Shown one piece after another: positions 1-4,498 of a stretch of 6,320 nt of DNA. The DNA is from BS750m-G62 sp046483505 (lineage in GTDB: Bacteria > Planctomycetota > Phycisphaerae > FEN-1346). Every line of letters starts with the position of its first letter. Within the stretch, counting starts at the first letter, position 1. The DNA lies in the NCBI GenBank assembly GCA_046483505.1, contig JAWODB010000086.1, forward strand, positions 1-6,320, written 5' to 3'. The notes under the pieces are model-generated. The model saw nothing but the letters and a program-made list of their open reading frames with translations, ran no database searches and was not told where the DNA came from. The position numbers and the translations under genes were made by a program.

Positions 1-291
1 GACGCGCTCGATACGGCCGTCCGCGACATCCTCGGCCAGCGGCTGTACGACACCATCCACGCCCAAGCCGCCCTCCAGGAACCCGCGGGCATTGATGAGC
101 AGGACCTCTTCGACGCCTTGAAGGACAACCTCAGCCCGCAGGCGGTGGCGGCCATCGTCGCCTACCTGCAACCCGCCCGCACCAGCAACCCCGAAGTCGA
201 CCGCCAGTTGCGTTGGCTGGCGGACCGGCTCACCGGCCTCGTCGGGGGGCCCGAGCAACTGGGCCGGCTCTGCGACGGGCTCGGCCTGTAG
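1..291 (+). CDS. Unrecognised helical protein, C-terminal 96 residues (5' end outside window)
   Basis: Frame 1 is open from the first base to a TAG stop at 289-291, giving 96 visible residues; the start lies to the left of the window. The visible part looks wholly alpha-helical, with alternating acidic and hydrophobic residues (GQRLYDTIHAQAAL, EVDRQLRWLADRL) and an end reading EQLGRLCDGLGL. I see no catalytic motif, membrane segment or metal-binding cluster, and I cannot name the family. Codon use has the strong third-position G/C bias of its neighbours, which supports it as a real gene. It is followed after 39 bp by the HARE-HTH gene on the same strand, so the two may be co-transcribed. Function unknown. 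Confidence 0.75.
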   Translation, partial: DALDTAVRDILGQRLYDTIHAQAALQEPAGIDEQDLFDALKDNLSPQAVAAIVAYLQPARTSNPEVDRQLRWLADRLTGLVGGPEQLGRLCDGLGL

Positions 292-318
292 CGAACCGTC
301 CCCATGGGACACCAGCAC

Positions 319-324
319 AAGGAG
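319..324 (+). promoter_or_regulatory. Ribosome-binding site that selects the ATG at 331
   Basis: AAGGAG lies 6 nt before the ATG at 331. The in-frame ATG at 304 has no purine-rich Shine-Dalgarno match before it (the preceding bases are gcgaaccgtccc). The protein therefore most likely starts MKKADVKVGN rather than nine residues earlier. Confidence 0.7.
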
Positions 325-330
325 CAGGTC

Positions 331-993
331 ATGAAGAAGGCCGATGTGAAGGTTGGCAATGTGTACGGCGCGAAGGTGAGCGGCAAGGTCGTGCCCGTCC
401 GCATCGACGCCGAGAACCCGCGTGGCGGCTGGGACGCGACGAACACTGCCACGAACAAAAAGGTCCGCATCAAGAGCGCCCGGCGCCTCCGCGGGCCGTG
501 GCCCAAGAAGGGCGGCAAGGGCAAGGCCTCCGCCAAGGCCAAGGCGGCGGCCAAAGACGCCACACGGGCCAACGTCGGCGGCGAGGGGGCCGCCGAGGGC
601 GACGCCAAGGCGGCGAAGAAGGCCAAGGTCGATGCGTGGCGGAAGGACGTCGCCGCCAAGGTCGCCAAGCCCGACCCCGAACTCGACAAGGCCGTCGCCG
701 CGGCGGAGAAGGACCGCAAGGCGAAGGCGAAGAAGGCCAAGGCGCCGCGCGAGAAGAAGCCGAGCCTCCTGGACCTCGCCGCCGAGGTCCTCGCCAAGGC
801 CAAGGAGCCGATGGACTGCAAGACCATCGTCGAGAAGGTCCTCGCCACCGGCCGCTGGCAGACGAAGGGCGCGACGCCCGAGGCAACATTGTACTCTGCC
901 ATCATCCGAGAGATATCGAAGAAGGGCGATGAATCCCGCTTCGAGAAGGTCGGCCGCGGCCAGTTCGCCCTCGCCACCACGAAGGAGAAGTGA
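331..993 (+). CDS. HARE-HTH winged-helix protein with N-terminal beta module and Lys/Ala-rich linker
   Basis: A 220-residue protein from the preferred start. Three regions are visible. Residues 1-56 are a small, probably all-beta module (KVGNVYGAKVSGKVVPVRID, then GGWDATN and KKVRIKSARRLRG). Residues 57-143 are low complexity, built of Lys, Ala, Gly and Glu, like histone H1 tails. Residues 145-216 match a HARE-HTH domain, with the pattern LLDLAAEVLAKAKEPM, then TIVEKVLATGRW, TLYSAIIREIS, and a C-terminal wing RFEKVGRGQFAL. HARE-HTH domains occur in the RNA polymerase delta subunit, ASXL proteins and restriction enzymes, and have been proposed to act in DNA or chromatin binding, possibly sensing modified bases. 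A DNA-binding, nucleoid or regulatory role is inferred. Its stop is 3 bp before the next ATG, and its last codons carry that gene's ribosome-binding site, so the two form an operon. The domain call is strong; the biological role is not known. Confidence 0.88.
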   Translation: MKKADVKVGNVYGAKVSGKVVPVRIDAENPRGGWDATNTATNKKVRIKSARRLRGPWPKKGGKGKASAKAKAAAKDATRANVGGEGAAEGDAKAAKKAKVDAWRKDVAAKVAKPDPELDKAVAAAEKDRKAKAKKAKAPREKKPSLLDLAAEVLAKAKEPMDCKTIVEKVLATGRWQTKGATPEATLYSAIIREISKKGDESRFEKVGRGQFALATTKEK

Positions 994-996
994 CCC

Positions 997-1239
997 ATGG
1001 CACGCACCGCGATACGCCCGCCGCGGCTGCCCGACGGCACCCGCGTTCACGTCCGAAGCGACCACTTCCCCCAGGAGTGCGACGCCGTCATCCGCGACGC
1101 CCAGCGCGATATCGGCCACGGCGAGGCCGGCTGGTGGCTCTACCGCATCGAGGTAACCGCCGGCCAGACACCCCAGGACGCCCAGCACAAGGACGGCACC
1201 GTGTGGGTATGGGACTTTGAGGTCACGCCACTGGAGTAG
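997..1239 (+). CDS. Small conserved-looking protein of unknown function (80 aa)
   Basis: Starts at an ATG 9 nt after AAGGAG (982-987), which lies inside the end of the HARE-HTH gene; only 3 bp separate the two reading frames, implying translational linkage. The protein is soluble, with no signal peptide or membrane segment. It appears beta-rich: LPDGTRVHVRSDHF, GWWLYRIEVTAG, then VWVWDFEVTPLE, with several tryptophans and a single Cys. This could be a small SH3-like or OB-like barrel, but that is a guess from strand patterning. I do not recognise the family. Its TAG stop is 2 bp from the stop codon of the oppositely oriented radical SAM gene. The well-placed ribosome-binding site and tight packing support a real gene. 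Confidence 0.75.
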   Translation: MARTAIRPPRLPDGTRVHVRSDHFPQECDAVIRDAQRDIGHGEAGWWLYRIEVTAGQTPQDAQHKDGTVWVWDFEVTPLE

Positions 1240-1241
1240 CA

Positions 1242-2093
1242 TCACACCTCCCCTTGCGCCCCGGCACCCACCGGGGCGCCTCTCCGGGCCGAGAAAATGA
1301 CCGCCGGCCGCGTCCACCGCCGTACCAGCCGGCTCCACGCCCGCGGGACGCGTCGCCGCCGGTCCTCCGGCGGGCGGAAATACATGGCGAACGGCGTGCC
1401 GCCCGTCTCGAACACCCACTCGAGCCGCGCCTCGGCATCCCGGCGCGTGTCGCCCTCGTAGCCGACGAGCACGTAGCAACCCACCTGCCGCTGCGTCAGG
1501 TCCGCTTCCCGGAGCATCGTCACCGTCCGCTCGACGGCCGATTGCTGGTCCGGCTGGTCGTAGGCCGTGTAGAGAATCTGCACCCGCATGCGGCCCAGCC
1601 GCCTCGCAAACCACGGCTCGCACAGCCGGGCGTCGATGCCGCCGGTGAACCGGGCCGCCTTGGGCTGAGCCTGGAGCATGTCCAGCACGGCCTCCACGTG
1701 CGCCCGGGGGCACGCCAGGAGGTTGTTGTCGAGGATGTCCCAGCCGGGCTGGATGGGCAGGAGCCGCAGCCGGCCCTCGCGCCGCGGCACGAAACAGAAC
1801 GGGCACCGCCGGATACAACCCCGGCTCGTGATCGTCATGCCCCGCTTGACGTACAGGCCCGGCTCGAACTCGCCGGCGGGCGAATCGAACGCGGGACCGC
1901 CCAGGCGGACGCGGTAGCCCTGGGCCGTCCATGCCCGGGCCAGGCGCCGGGCCTCGGTCCGGTCCCACGTGAACGCGCACGAGACGTGCACCTCGTCCGC
2001 CTCGGGCAGGAACAGCGGCGGGTCGCCGACGAACGCGAGGTCGTCGTCGGGCGTAGCGCTCGTACGACGCGGGAAGACGCGGGCGATCCTCAT
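1242..2093 (-). CDS. Radical SAM protein
   Basis: A 283-residue protein. The radical SAM signature is C93-IRR-C97-PF-C100 (the CX3CX2C cluster that binds a 4Fe-4S centre and S-adenosylmethionine), in the context TSRGCIRRCPFCFVPRREG. Before it, residues 33-82 read as a degenerate Rossmann or B12-binding-like lead-in (VHVSCAFTWDRTEARRLA, then YRVRLGGPAFD). After it, GGIDARL (151-157), VQILYTAYDQ (171-180) and CYVLVGYEGDT (206-216) fit the later strands of the partial TIM barrel. The family uses a 5'-deoxyadenosyl radical for difficult chemistry; the substrate here cannot be read from the sequence. There is no obvious second Cys cluster, so no auxiliary iron-sulphur site is indicated. The start is an ATG 4 nt after GGGAG. 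It diverges from the 196-aa gene and ends tail to tail with the 80-aa gene. In a mobile-element setting it may modify nucleic acid or a nucleotide, but this is inference. Confidence 0.9.
   Translation of the reverse strand: MRIARVFPRRTSATPDDDLAFVGDPPLFLPEADEVHVSCAFTWDRTEARRLARAWTAQGYRVRLGGPAFDSPAGEFEPGLYVKRGMTITSRGCIRRCPFCFVPRREGRLRLLPIQPGWDILDNNLLACPRAHVEAVLDMLQAQPKAARFTGGIDARLCEPWFARRLGRMRVQILYTAYDQPDQQSAVERTVTMLREADLTQRQVGCYVLVGYEGDTRRDAEARLEWVFETGGTPFAMYFRPPEDRRRRVPRAWSRLVRRWTRPAVIFSARRGAPVGAGAQGEV
1256..1279. terminator. Strong GC hairpin at the convergent gene junction, possible transcription stop
   Basis: GCGCCCCGG (1256-1264) and CCGGGGCGC (1271-1279) are perfect 9-bp inverted arms around a 6-nt loop CACCCA. 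The hairpin begins 17 nt after the stop of the plus-strand 80-aa gene and lies inside the last codons of the minus-strand radical SAM gene. No T-run follows on either strand, so it is not a classical intrinsic terminator. It could pause polymerase or stabilise 3' ends of convergent transcripts; equally it may be a by-product of GC-rich coding. Confidence 0.3.
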
Positions 2094-2138
2094 GATGCTC
2101 CCTTTGCCACGGTGCGTGCCTCAGCGGAGTTCTTCTCT

Positions 2139-2166
2139 TTGGCGCTCAGCGAATCTACGGTAGACT
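2139..2166 (+). promoter_or_regulatory. Possible sigma70-type promoter for the 196-aa gene
   Basis: TTGGCG (2139-2144) and TAGACT (2161-2166) are each 4/6 matches to the -35 and -10 consensus, 16 bp apart. They lie in the 104-bp spacer between divergent genes, in its less GC-rich part. Transcription would start near 2173, giving a leader of about 25 nt that still contains the ribosome-binding site AGAGGAG (2183-2189). A matching promoter for the divergent radical SAM gene was not evident. Confidence 0.35.
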
Positions 2167-2177
2167 TTCGTTTACCG
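2158..2177. promoter_or_regulatory. Operator-like dyad overlapping the putative -10
   Basis: CGGTAGAC (2158-2165) and GTTTACCG (2170-2177) pair at 7 of 8 positions around a TTTC centre. A second, shorter perfect dyad, TCTAC-G-GTAGA (2154-2164), overlaps its left half. The site covers the proposed -10 and start region, where a dimeric repressor would block transcription. The regulator is unknown; no classical repressor gene is in the window. It could instead form a short hairpin in the 5' leader. Confidence 0.4.
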
Positions 2178-2197
2178 ACAGAAGAGGAGACGCCGTT

Positions 2198-2788
2198 ATG
2201 CCGAAACGCATCTCGAAGGCTGCACTGGCGGCAATGGTTCAGCAATACGAGGCGGTTTCCGCTGTGGGCACGAGCGCGGTTCGCGGTCAGCCCCGCGGCA
2301 CCGCCGATGCCGTGCGCACATTCCTCGGCGAGACGATGACCCTGAGCGACGTGCCCCGCCGCAATCGGGCGCTGTTCGACAAGTGGCTGAACAACCAGAC
2401 GAGACGCATACAACGCCGCCTTCCCAATCCCGATAGGCCATGGGGTATTGCACGTAAGACGCTGAACCTCTTCCTGCGTTCGTGTTTCTACAATCGCCTC
2501 CTGTGCGAGAGGTACGGCCTTGAGAAAGTCGGGCCGTGGCTGGAGGTTCCGCTGGACAGCGTCGTCGCCAAAGGCCTGAGAAGGCACGCCAGGAAGCACG
2601 ACAAGCCGAAGGCCCTGCCCAAATGGCTCGGACTGGGCGGACTCACCCCGGCAGCCAGCCGCGCTTTCCAGGAGTACGCTCTCGAGTACGCGGACAGCCT
2701 GGGGCTTCCTGCCCGCGTCTTCCTGGACAACTACCTGTGGCTTCGCGGTCGCGGCTCGCTGCCCGATGCGCTCGACATGGATAGTTGA
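2198..2788 (+). CDS. Unrecognised 196-aa protein, divergently transcribed, possible cargo gene
   Basis: ATG start 8 nt after AGAGGAG (2183-2189), ending at TGA 2786-2788. The protein is basic and mostly helical, with no signal peptide or membrane segment. Conspicuous stretches are RALFDKWLNNQTRRIQRRLP (residues 57-76), PWGIARKTLNLFLRSCFYNR (81-100), WLEVPLDSVVAKGLRRH (114-130) and a C-terminal GLPARVFLDNYLW (169-181). The density of invariant-looking Trp, Pro and Gly residues suggests a defined fold, but I cannot assign a family. A nucleic-acid-binding role would fit its charge but is unproven. It is the only plus-strand gene between minus-strand neighbours, has its own promoter-like region, and its middle is somewhat less GC-rich (about 57% over 2401-2520) than surrounding genes. 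Those are traits of a self-contained cargo (moron) gene, perhaps for host interaction or defence. It ends 8 bp from the convergent methyltransferase stop. Confidence 0.8.
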   Translation: MPKRISKAALAAMVQQYEAVSAVGTSAVRGQPRGTADAVRTFLGETMTLSDVPRRNRALFDKWLNNQTRRIQRRLPNPDRPWGIARKTLNLFLRSCFYNRLLCERYGLEKVGPWLEVPLDSVVAKGLRRHARKHDKPKALPKWLGLGGLTPAASRAFQEYALEYADSLGLPARVFLDNYLWLRGRGSLPDALDMDS

Positions 2789-2796
2789 CACAGGCC

Positions 2797-4149
2797 TCAT
2801 GCTTCCACCAGTTCTGACGCTTCCAGGGCGATCCGCTCGGCCTTGCCGCCCGTGAACTCTTCCCACCGCTGGACGATGACGTCCGAGTACAGCGGGTCCA
2901 TTTCCATGAGGTACGCCTTCCGCCCCGTCTGCTCGCAGCCGATGAGCGTCGAGCCGGAGCCGCCGAAGAGGTCCAGGACGTTCTCGCCGGGCTTGGACGA
3001 ATGCTGGATGGCGCGGACGGCGAGTTCGACGGGCTTCTCCGTCAAGTGCACCATCGCCTGCGGGTTGACCTTCTTCACGTGCCAGAGGTCCGTGGCGTTG
3101 TTCGGCCCGTAGAAGTGATGGCCGGCGCCCTCCCGCCAACCATAGAACGCGATTTCGAACGCGCCCATGTAATCTTTACGTGTTAATACCGGGTGCTGCT
3201 TGTCCCACACGATGCCCTGGCTGAAGTAGAGGCCCGAGGCCTTGAGCGCCGGCGGGTAGTTGCCGAGGTTGGCGTAGCCGCCCCAGATGTAGAAGGCGCC
3301 GCCGGGCACCAGGACGCGGGCCATCTGGCCGAACCACGCCAGGAGCAGTTTGTCGAAGTCCTCGCCGGAGAGGAAATCGTTCTCGAGCGGCCGGTCCTTC
3401 GCGCGCATCTTCTTCCGGGCCTTGGCGGGGTCACTCACGCCGCGGGCCGTATCGAACCCCTGGTGGTGCATCTTCCTGGCCTGCTCGGGGAAGGAACTCT
3501 TGCCGGCGGCGATGGCCGTGGCCGACCTGGGCTCGACCTTCACGTTGTACGGCGGGTCGGTGTTGACGAGATGGATGGCGGCGCCGTCCAGCAGCCGGTC
3601 CACGTCCTCGGTGCTGGCAGAGTCGCCACACAGCAACCGATGGTCACCGAGAATCCACAGGTCGCCGGGCTGGGTCGTTGCCTCGTCCGGCGGCTCGGGC
3701 ACATCGTCCGGGTCCGTCTCGCCTTCCTTGACGCCGGCGCCCTCGGTGATGAGCCGGGCGAGTTCCTCGTCGTCGAACGCCAGGAGGTCCATGTCGAACC
3801 CGCCCTCGCGCAGTTCGGCGAGTTCGATGGGCAGGATCTCGAAGTCCCACTCGGCGAGCGTGCCCGTCTGGTTGTCCGCGATGCGGTAGGCCCGAATCTG
3901 CTCCGGCGTCAGGTCCTCGGCCACGTGGACGGGCACCTTGGCGAGGCCGAGCTTCTTGGCGGCCTTCCACCGCGTGTGGCCGCAGACGATAACGCCCTCG
4001 GCATCGACGACGATGGGCTGGCGGAAGCCGAATTCCTCCAGGCTGCGGGCCACAGCGTCGACGGCCTGGTCGTTGATGCGCGGGTTCCGCTCGTACGGGC
4101 GGATGTCGTCGATCCCGCGGAGCTGCACGTCGTAGGTCTTCGTGGTCAC
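2797..4149 (-). CDS. ParB/sulfiredoxin-like domain fused to beta-class DNA N6-adenine (or N4-cytosine) methyltransferase
   Basis: A 450-residue protein from the preferred GTG start. Residues 8-120 form a ParB N-terminal-like domain: IRPYERNPRIND, then a loop with FGFRQPIVVDAEGVIVCGHTR followed by WKAAKKLG, and TPEQIRAYRIADNQTG. Residues 141-161 are an acidic Pro-rich linker. The methyltransferase follows: GDLWILGDHRLLCGDS (162-177), catalytic motif IV DPPY at 198-201, a long insert with KDRPLENDF, VLVPGGAFYIWGG (279-291), HLTEKPVELAVRAI (368-381), and SAM-binding motif I DLFGGSGST at 393-401. Motif IV before motif I is the beta-class order. It should transfer a methyl group from S-adenosylmethionine to a base amino group, most likely adenine N6. 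No restriction nuclease lies beside it, so it is probably a solitary phage-type enzyme for protection or regulation. The ParB-like part may be a DNA-binding or nuclease/CTPase-type domain; its activity is unproven. All expected motifs are intact. Confidence 0.93.
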   Translation of the reverse strand: MTTKTYDVQLRGIDDIRPYERNPRINDQAVDAVARSLEEFGFRQPIVVDAEGVIVCGHTRWKAAKKLGLAKVPVHVAEDLTPEQIRAYRIADNQTGTLAEWDFEILPIELAELREGGFDMDLLAFDDEELARLITEGAGVKEGETDPDDVPEPPDEATTQPGDLWILGDHRLLCGDSASTEDVDRLLDGAAIHLVNTDPPYNVKVEPRSATAIAAGKSSFPEQARKMHHQGFDTARGVSDPAKARKKMRAKDRPLENDFLSGEDFDKLLLAWFGQMARVLVPGGAFYIWGGYANLGNYPPALKASGLYFSQGIVWDKQHPVLTRKDYMGAFEIAFYGWREGAGHHFYGPNNATDLWHVKKVNPQAMVHLTEKPVELAVRAIQHSSKPGENVLDLFGGSGSTLIGCEQTGRKAYLMEMDPLYSDVIVQRWEEFTGGKAERIALEASELVEA

Positions 4150-4156
4150 GTTCGTT

Positions 4157-4161
4157 CCTCC
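4157..4161 (-). promoter_or_regulatory. Ribosome-binding site that selects the GTG at 4149
   Basis: On the minus strand CGGAGGAA is followed 7 nt after its GGAGG core by GTG (bases 4149-4147). The earlier in-frame GTG at 4197 has no such match before it, and would add 16 residues (starting MSGFSGEPL) upstream of the conserved ParB-like start. GTG 4149 is therefore preferred. Confidence 0.75.
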
Positions 4162-4180
4162 GTGCTGCGTCAGGGGTTCA

Positions 4181-4297
4181 CCGGAAAAACCGGACACGCC
4201 AAAGCAACTCTGTCTAGGACCGCGACTGTTCCCGCGGCCCTCGACTGTCAGAATGACAGGTAGGACCCATCGCTCGCCCGCGCGCGATATGCGCGCG
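4181..4297. repeat. Cluster of short inverted repeats (hairpins)
   Basis: Four stem-loops follow one another: CCGG-AAAAA-CCGG (4181-4193); CCGCG with CGCGG around an 8-nt loop (4220-4237); CTGTCA-GAA-TGACAG, a perfect 6-bp stem with a 3-nt loop (4245-4259); and CGCGCG-ATATG-CGCGCG (4281-4297). None is followed by a T-run on either strand, so they are not ordinary terminators. Two short direct repeats are interleaved: CGACTGT (4223-4229, 4242-4248) and TAGGACC (4215-4221, 4261-4267). Such clusters can serve as protein-binding sites or single-strand initiation structures; chance is possible for the GC-rich ones, less so for the 4245-4259 hairpin. Confidence 0.5.
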
Positions 4298-4340
4298 GCC
4301 GCGAAATACGCGCTCGCGCGGGGGTGGGGGTGTAATAGGA

Positions 4341-4402
4341 CAATAGGTTCTTCTTCTCTCTCTTTTCATACTGTAAAGGCCGATTTCGCCCGAAACCTAT
4401 TG
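4341..4402. repeat. Inverted pair of CAATAGGTT repeats flanking the AT-rich island
   Basis: CAATAGGTT at 4341-4349 and its exact complement AACCTATTG at 4394-4402 face each other across 44 bp that include the pyrimidine run. The core CAATAGGT differs from the CAACAGGT iteron at one base, so these look like members of the same family. A weaker copy, TAATAGGA (4333-4340), directly abuts the first. The inverted layout is what a protein binding on both sides of a melting region would use, but could also form a long-looped hairpin in RNA. Confidence 0.6.
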
Positions 4403-4416
4403 CGCGCCGGGGGGCG

Positions 4417-4498
4417 CAACAGGTGGTCAACAGGTGCAACAGGTCCGCCCGCGCGACAACCCATTGCGCGCAACAGGTGCAACAGGTTGACAACAGGT
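4417..4498 (+). repeat. Array of six CAACAGGT direct repeats (iteron-like)
   Basis: Exact copies start at 4417, 4428, 4437, 4471, 4480 and 4491, all in the same orientation. The start-to-start spacings are 11, 9, 34, 9, 11, which is mirror-symmetric. A 17-bp unit (two copies joined by one G) is repeated perfectly at 4428-4444 and 4471-4487, 43 bp apart, close to four DNA turns. The outer copies each sit 3 nt away (spacers GGT and TGA). A 10-bp palindrome TTGCGCGCAA (4464-4473) runs into the second triplet, and TTGCGC/GCGCAA (4400-4405, 4414-4419) frames the first. The last copy ends on the first base of the complement of the ATPase stop codon. The size and phasing fit binding sites for an origin or partition protein; the units are too short for CRISPR repeats. 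Confidence 0.8.

Larger units (their letters stand above)
4150..4497. other. Non-coding region with origin-like architecture (candidate replication origin or partition site)
   Basis: This 348-bp stretch between the replication ATPase and the ParB-methyltransferase contains no convincing gene. Three zones can be seen. At 4181-4297 there is a series of short hairpins. At 4331-4400 there is an AT-rich island (28 of 70 bases G/C, about 40%, against about two thirds elsewhere) with a 20-nt pure pyrimidine run at 4348-4367. At 4417-4498 there is an array of six direct CAACAGGT repeats. Two runs of five Gs (4320-4324 and 4326-4330) and a NotI-type palindrome (GCGGCCGC, 4295-4302) lie between. Iterons, a meltable AT-rich island and a neighbouring replication gene are the usual parts of an iteron-controlled origin. 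An alternative is a regulatory leader for the methyltransferase gene, or a ParB-type centromere. No clear sigma70 promoter was found in it. Confidence 0.45.

Noticed and set aside
162..1040. Minus-strand 292-codon frame opposite the HARE-HTH gene
   Set aside because: Ala/Ser/Phe-rich translation of the complement of Lys/Ala codons; spans three plus-strand genes that have good ribosome-binding sites.
1254..2339. Long plus-strand frame (361 codons) opposite the radical SAM gene
   Set aside because: Antisense shadow of an unambiguous radical SAM gene, rich in Arg, Pro and His, and it runs through the divergent promoter spacer and into the 196-aa gene.
2090..3139. Long minus-strand frame (349 codons) overlapping the methyltransferase
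   Set aside because: Shadow frame in GC-rich DNA; the overlapping frame carries complete methyltransferase motifs, while this one has Arg/Gly-rich, motif-free sequence.
3193..4263. Long plus-strand frame (356 codons) opposite the methyltransferase
   Set aside because: Antisense shadow with no recognisable motif and no ribosome-binding site; the opposite strand encodes intact conserved domains.
4320..4330. G-quadruplex from the two G5 runs
   Set aside because: Only two adjacent G-runs are present on the strand here, not the four needed for a standard intramolecular quadruplex.
4214..4369. Minus-strand 51-codon frame starting MKRERRR in the non-coding region
   Set aside because: No ribosome-binding site before the ATG, low-complexity Arg/Pro content, and it crosses the hairpin cluster.
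4417..4498. CRISPR array
   Set aside because: Units are 8 bp with spacers of 1-3 bp (one of 26 bp); CRISPR repeats and spacers are much longer and no cas gene is present.
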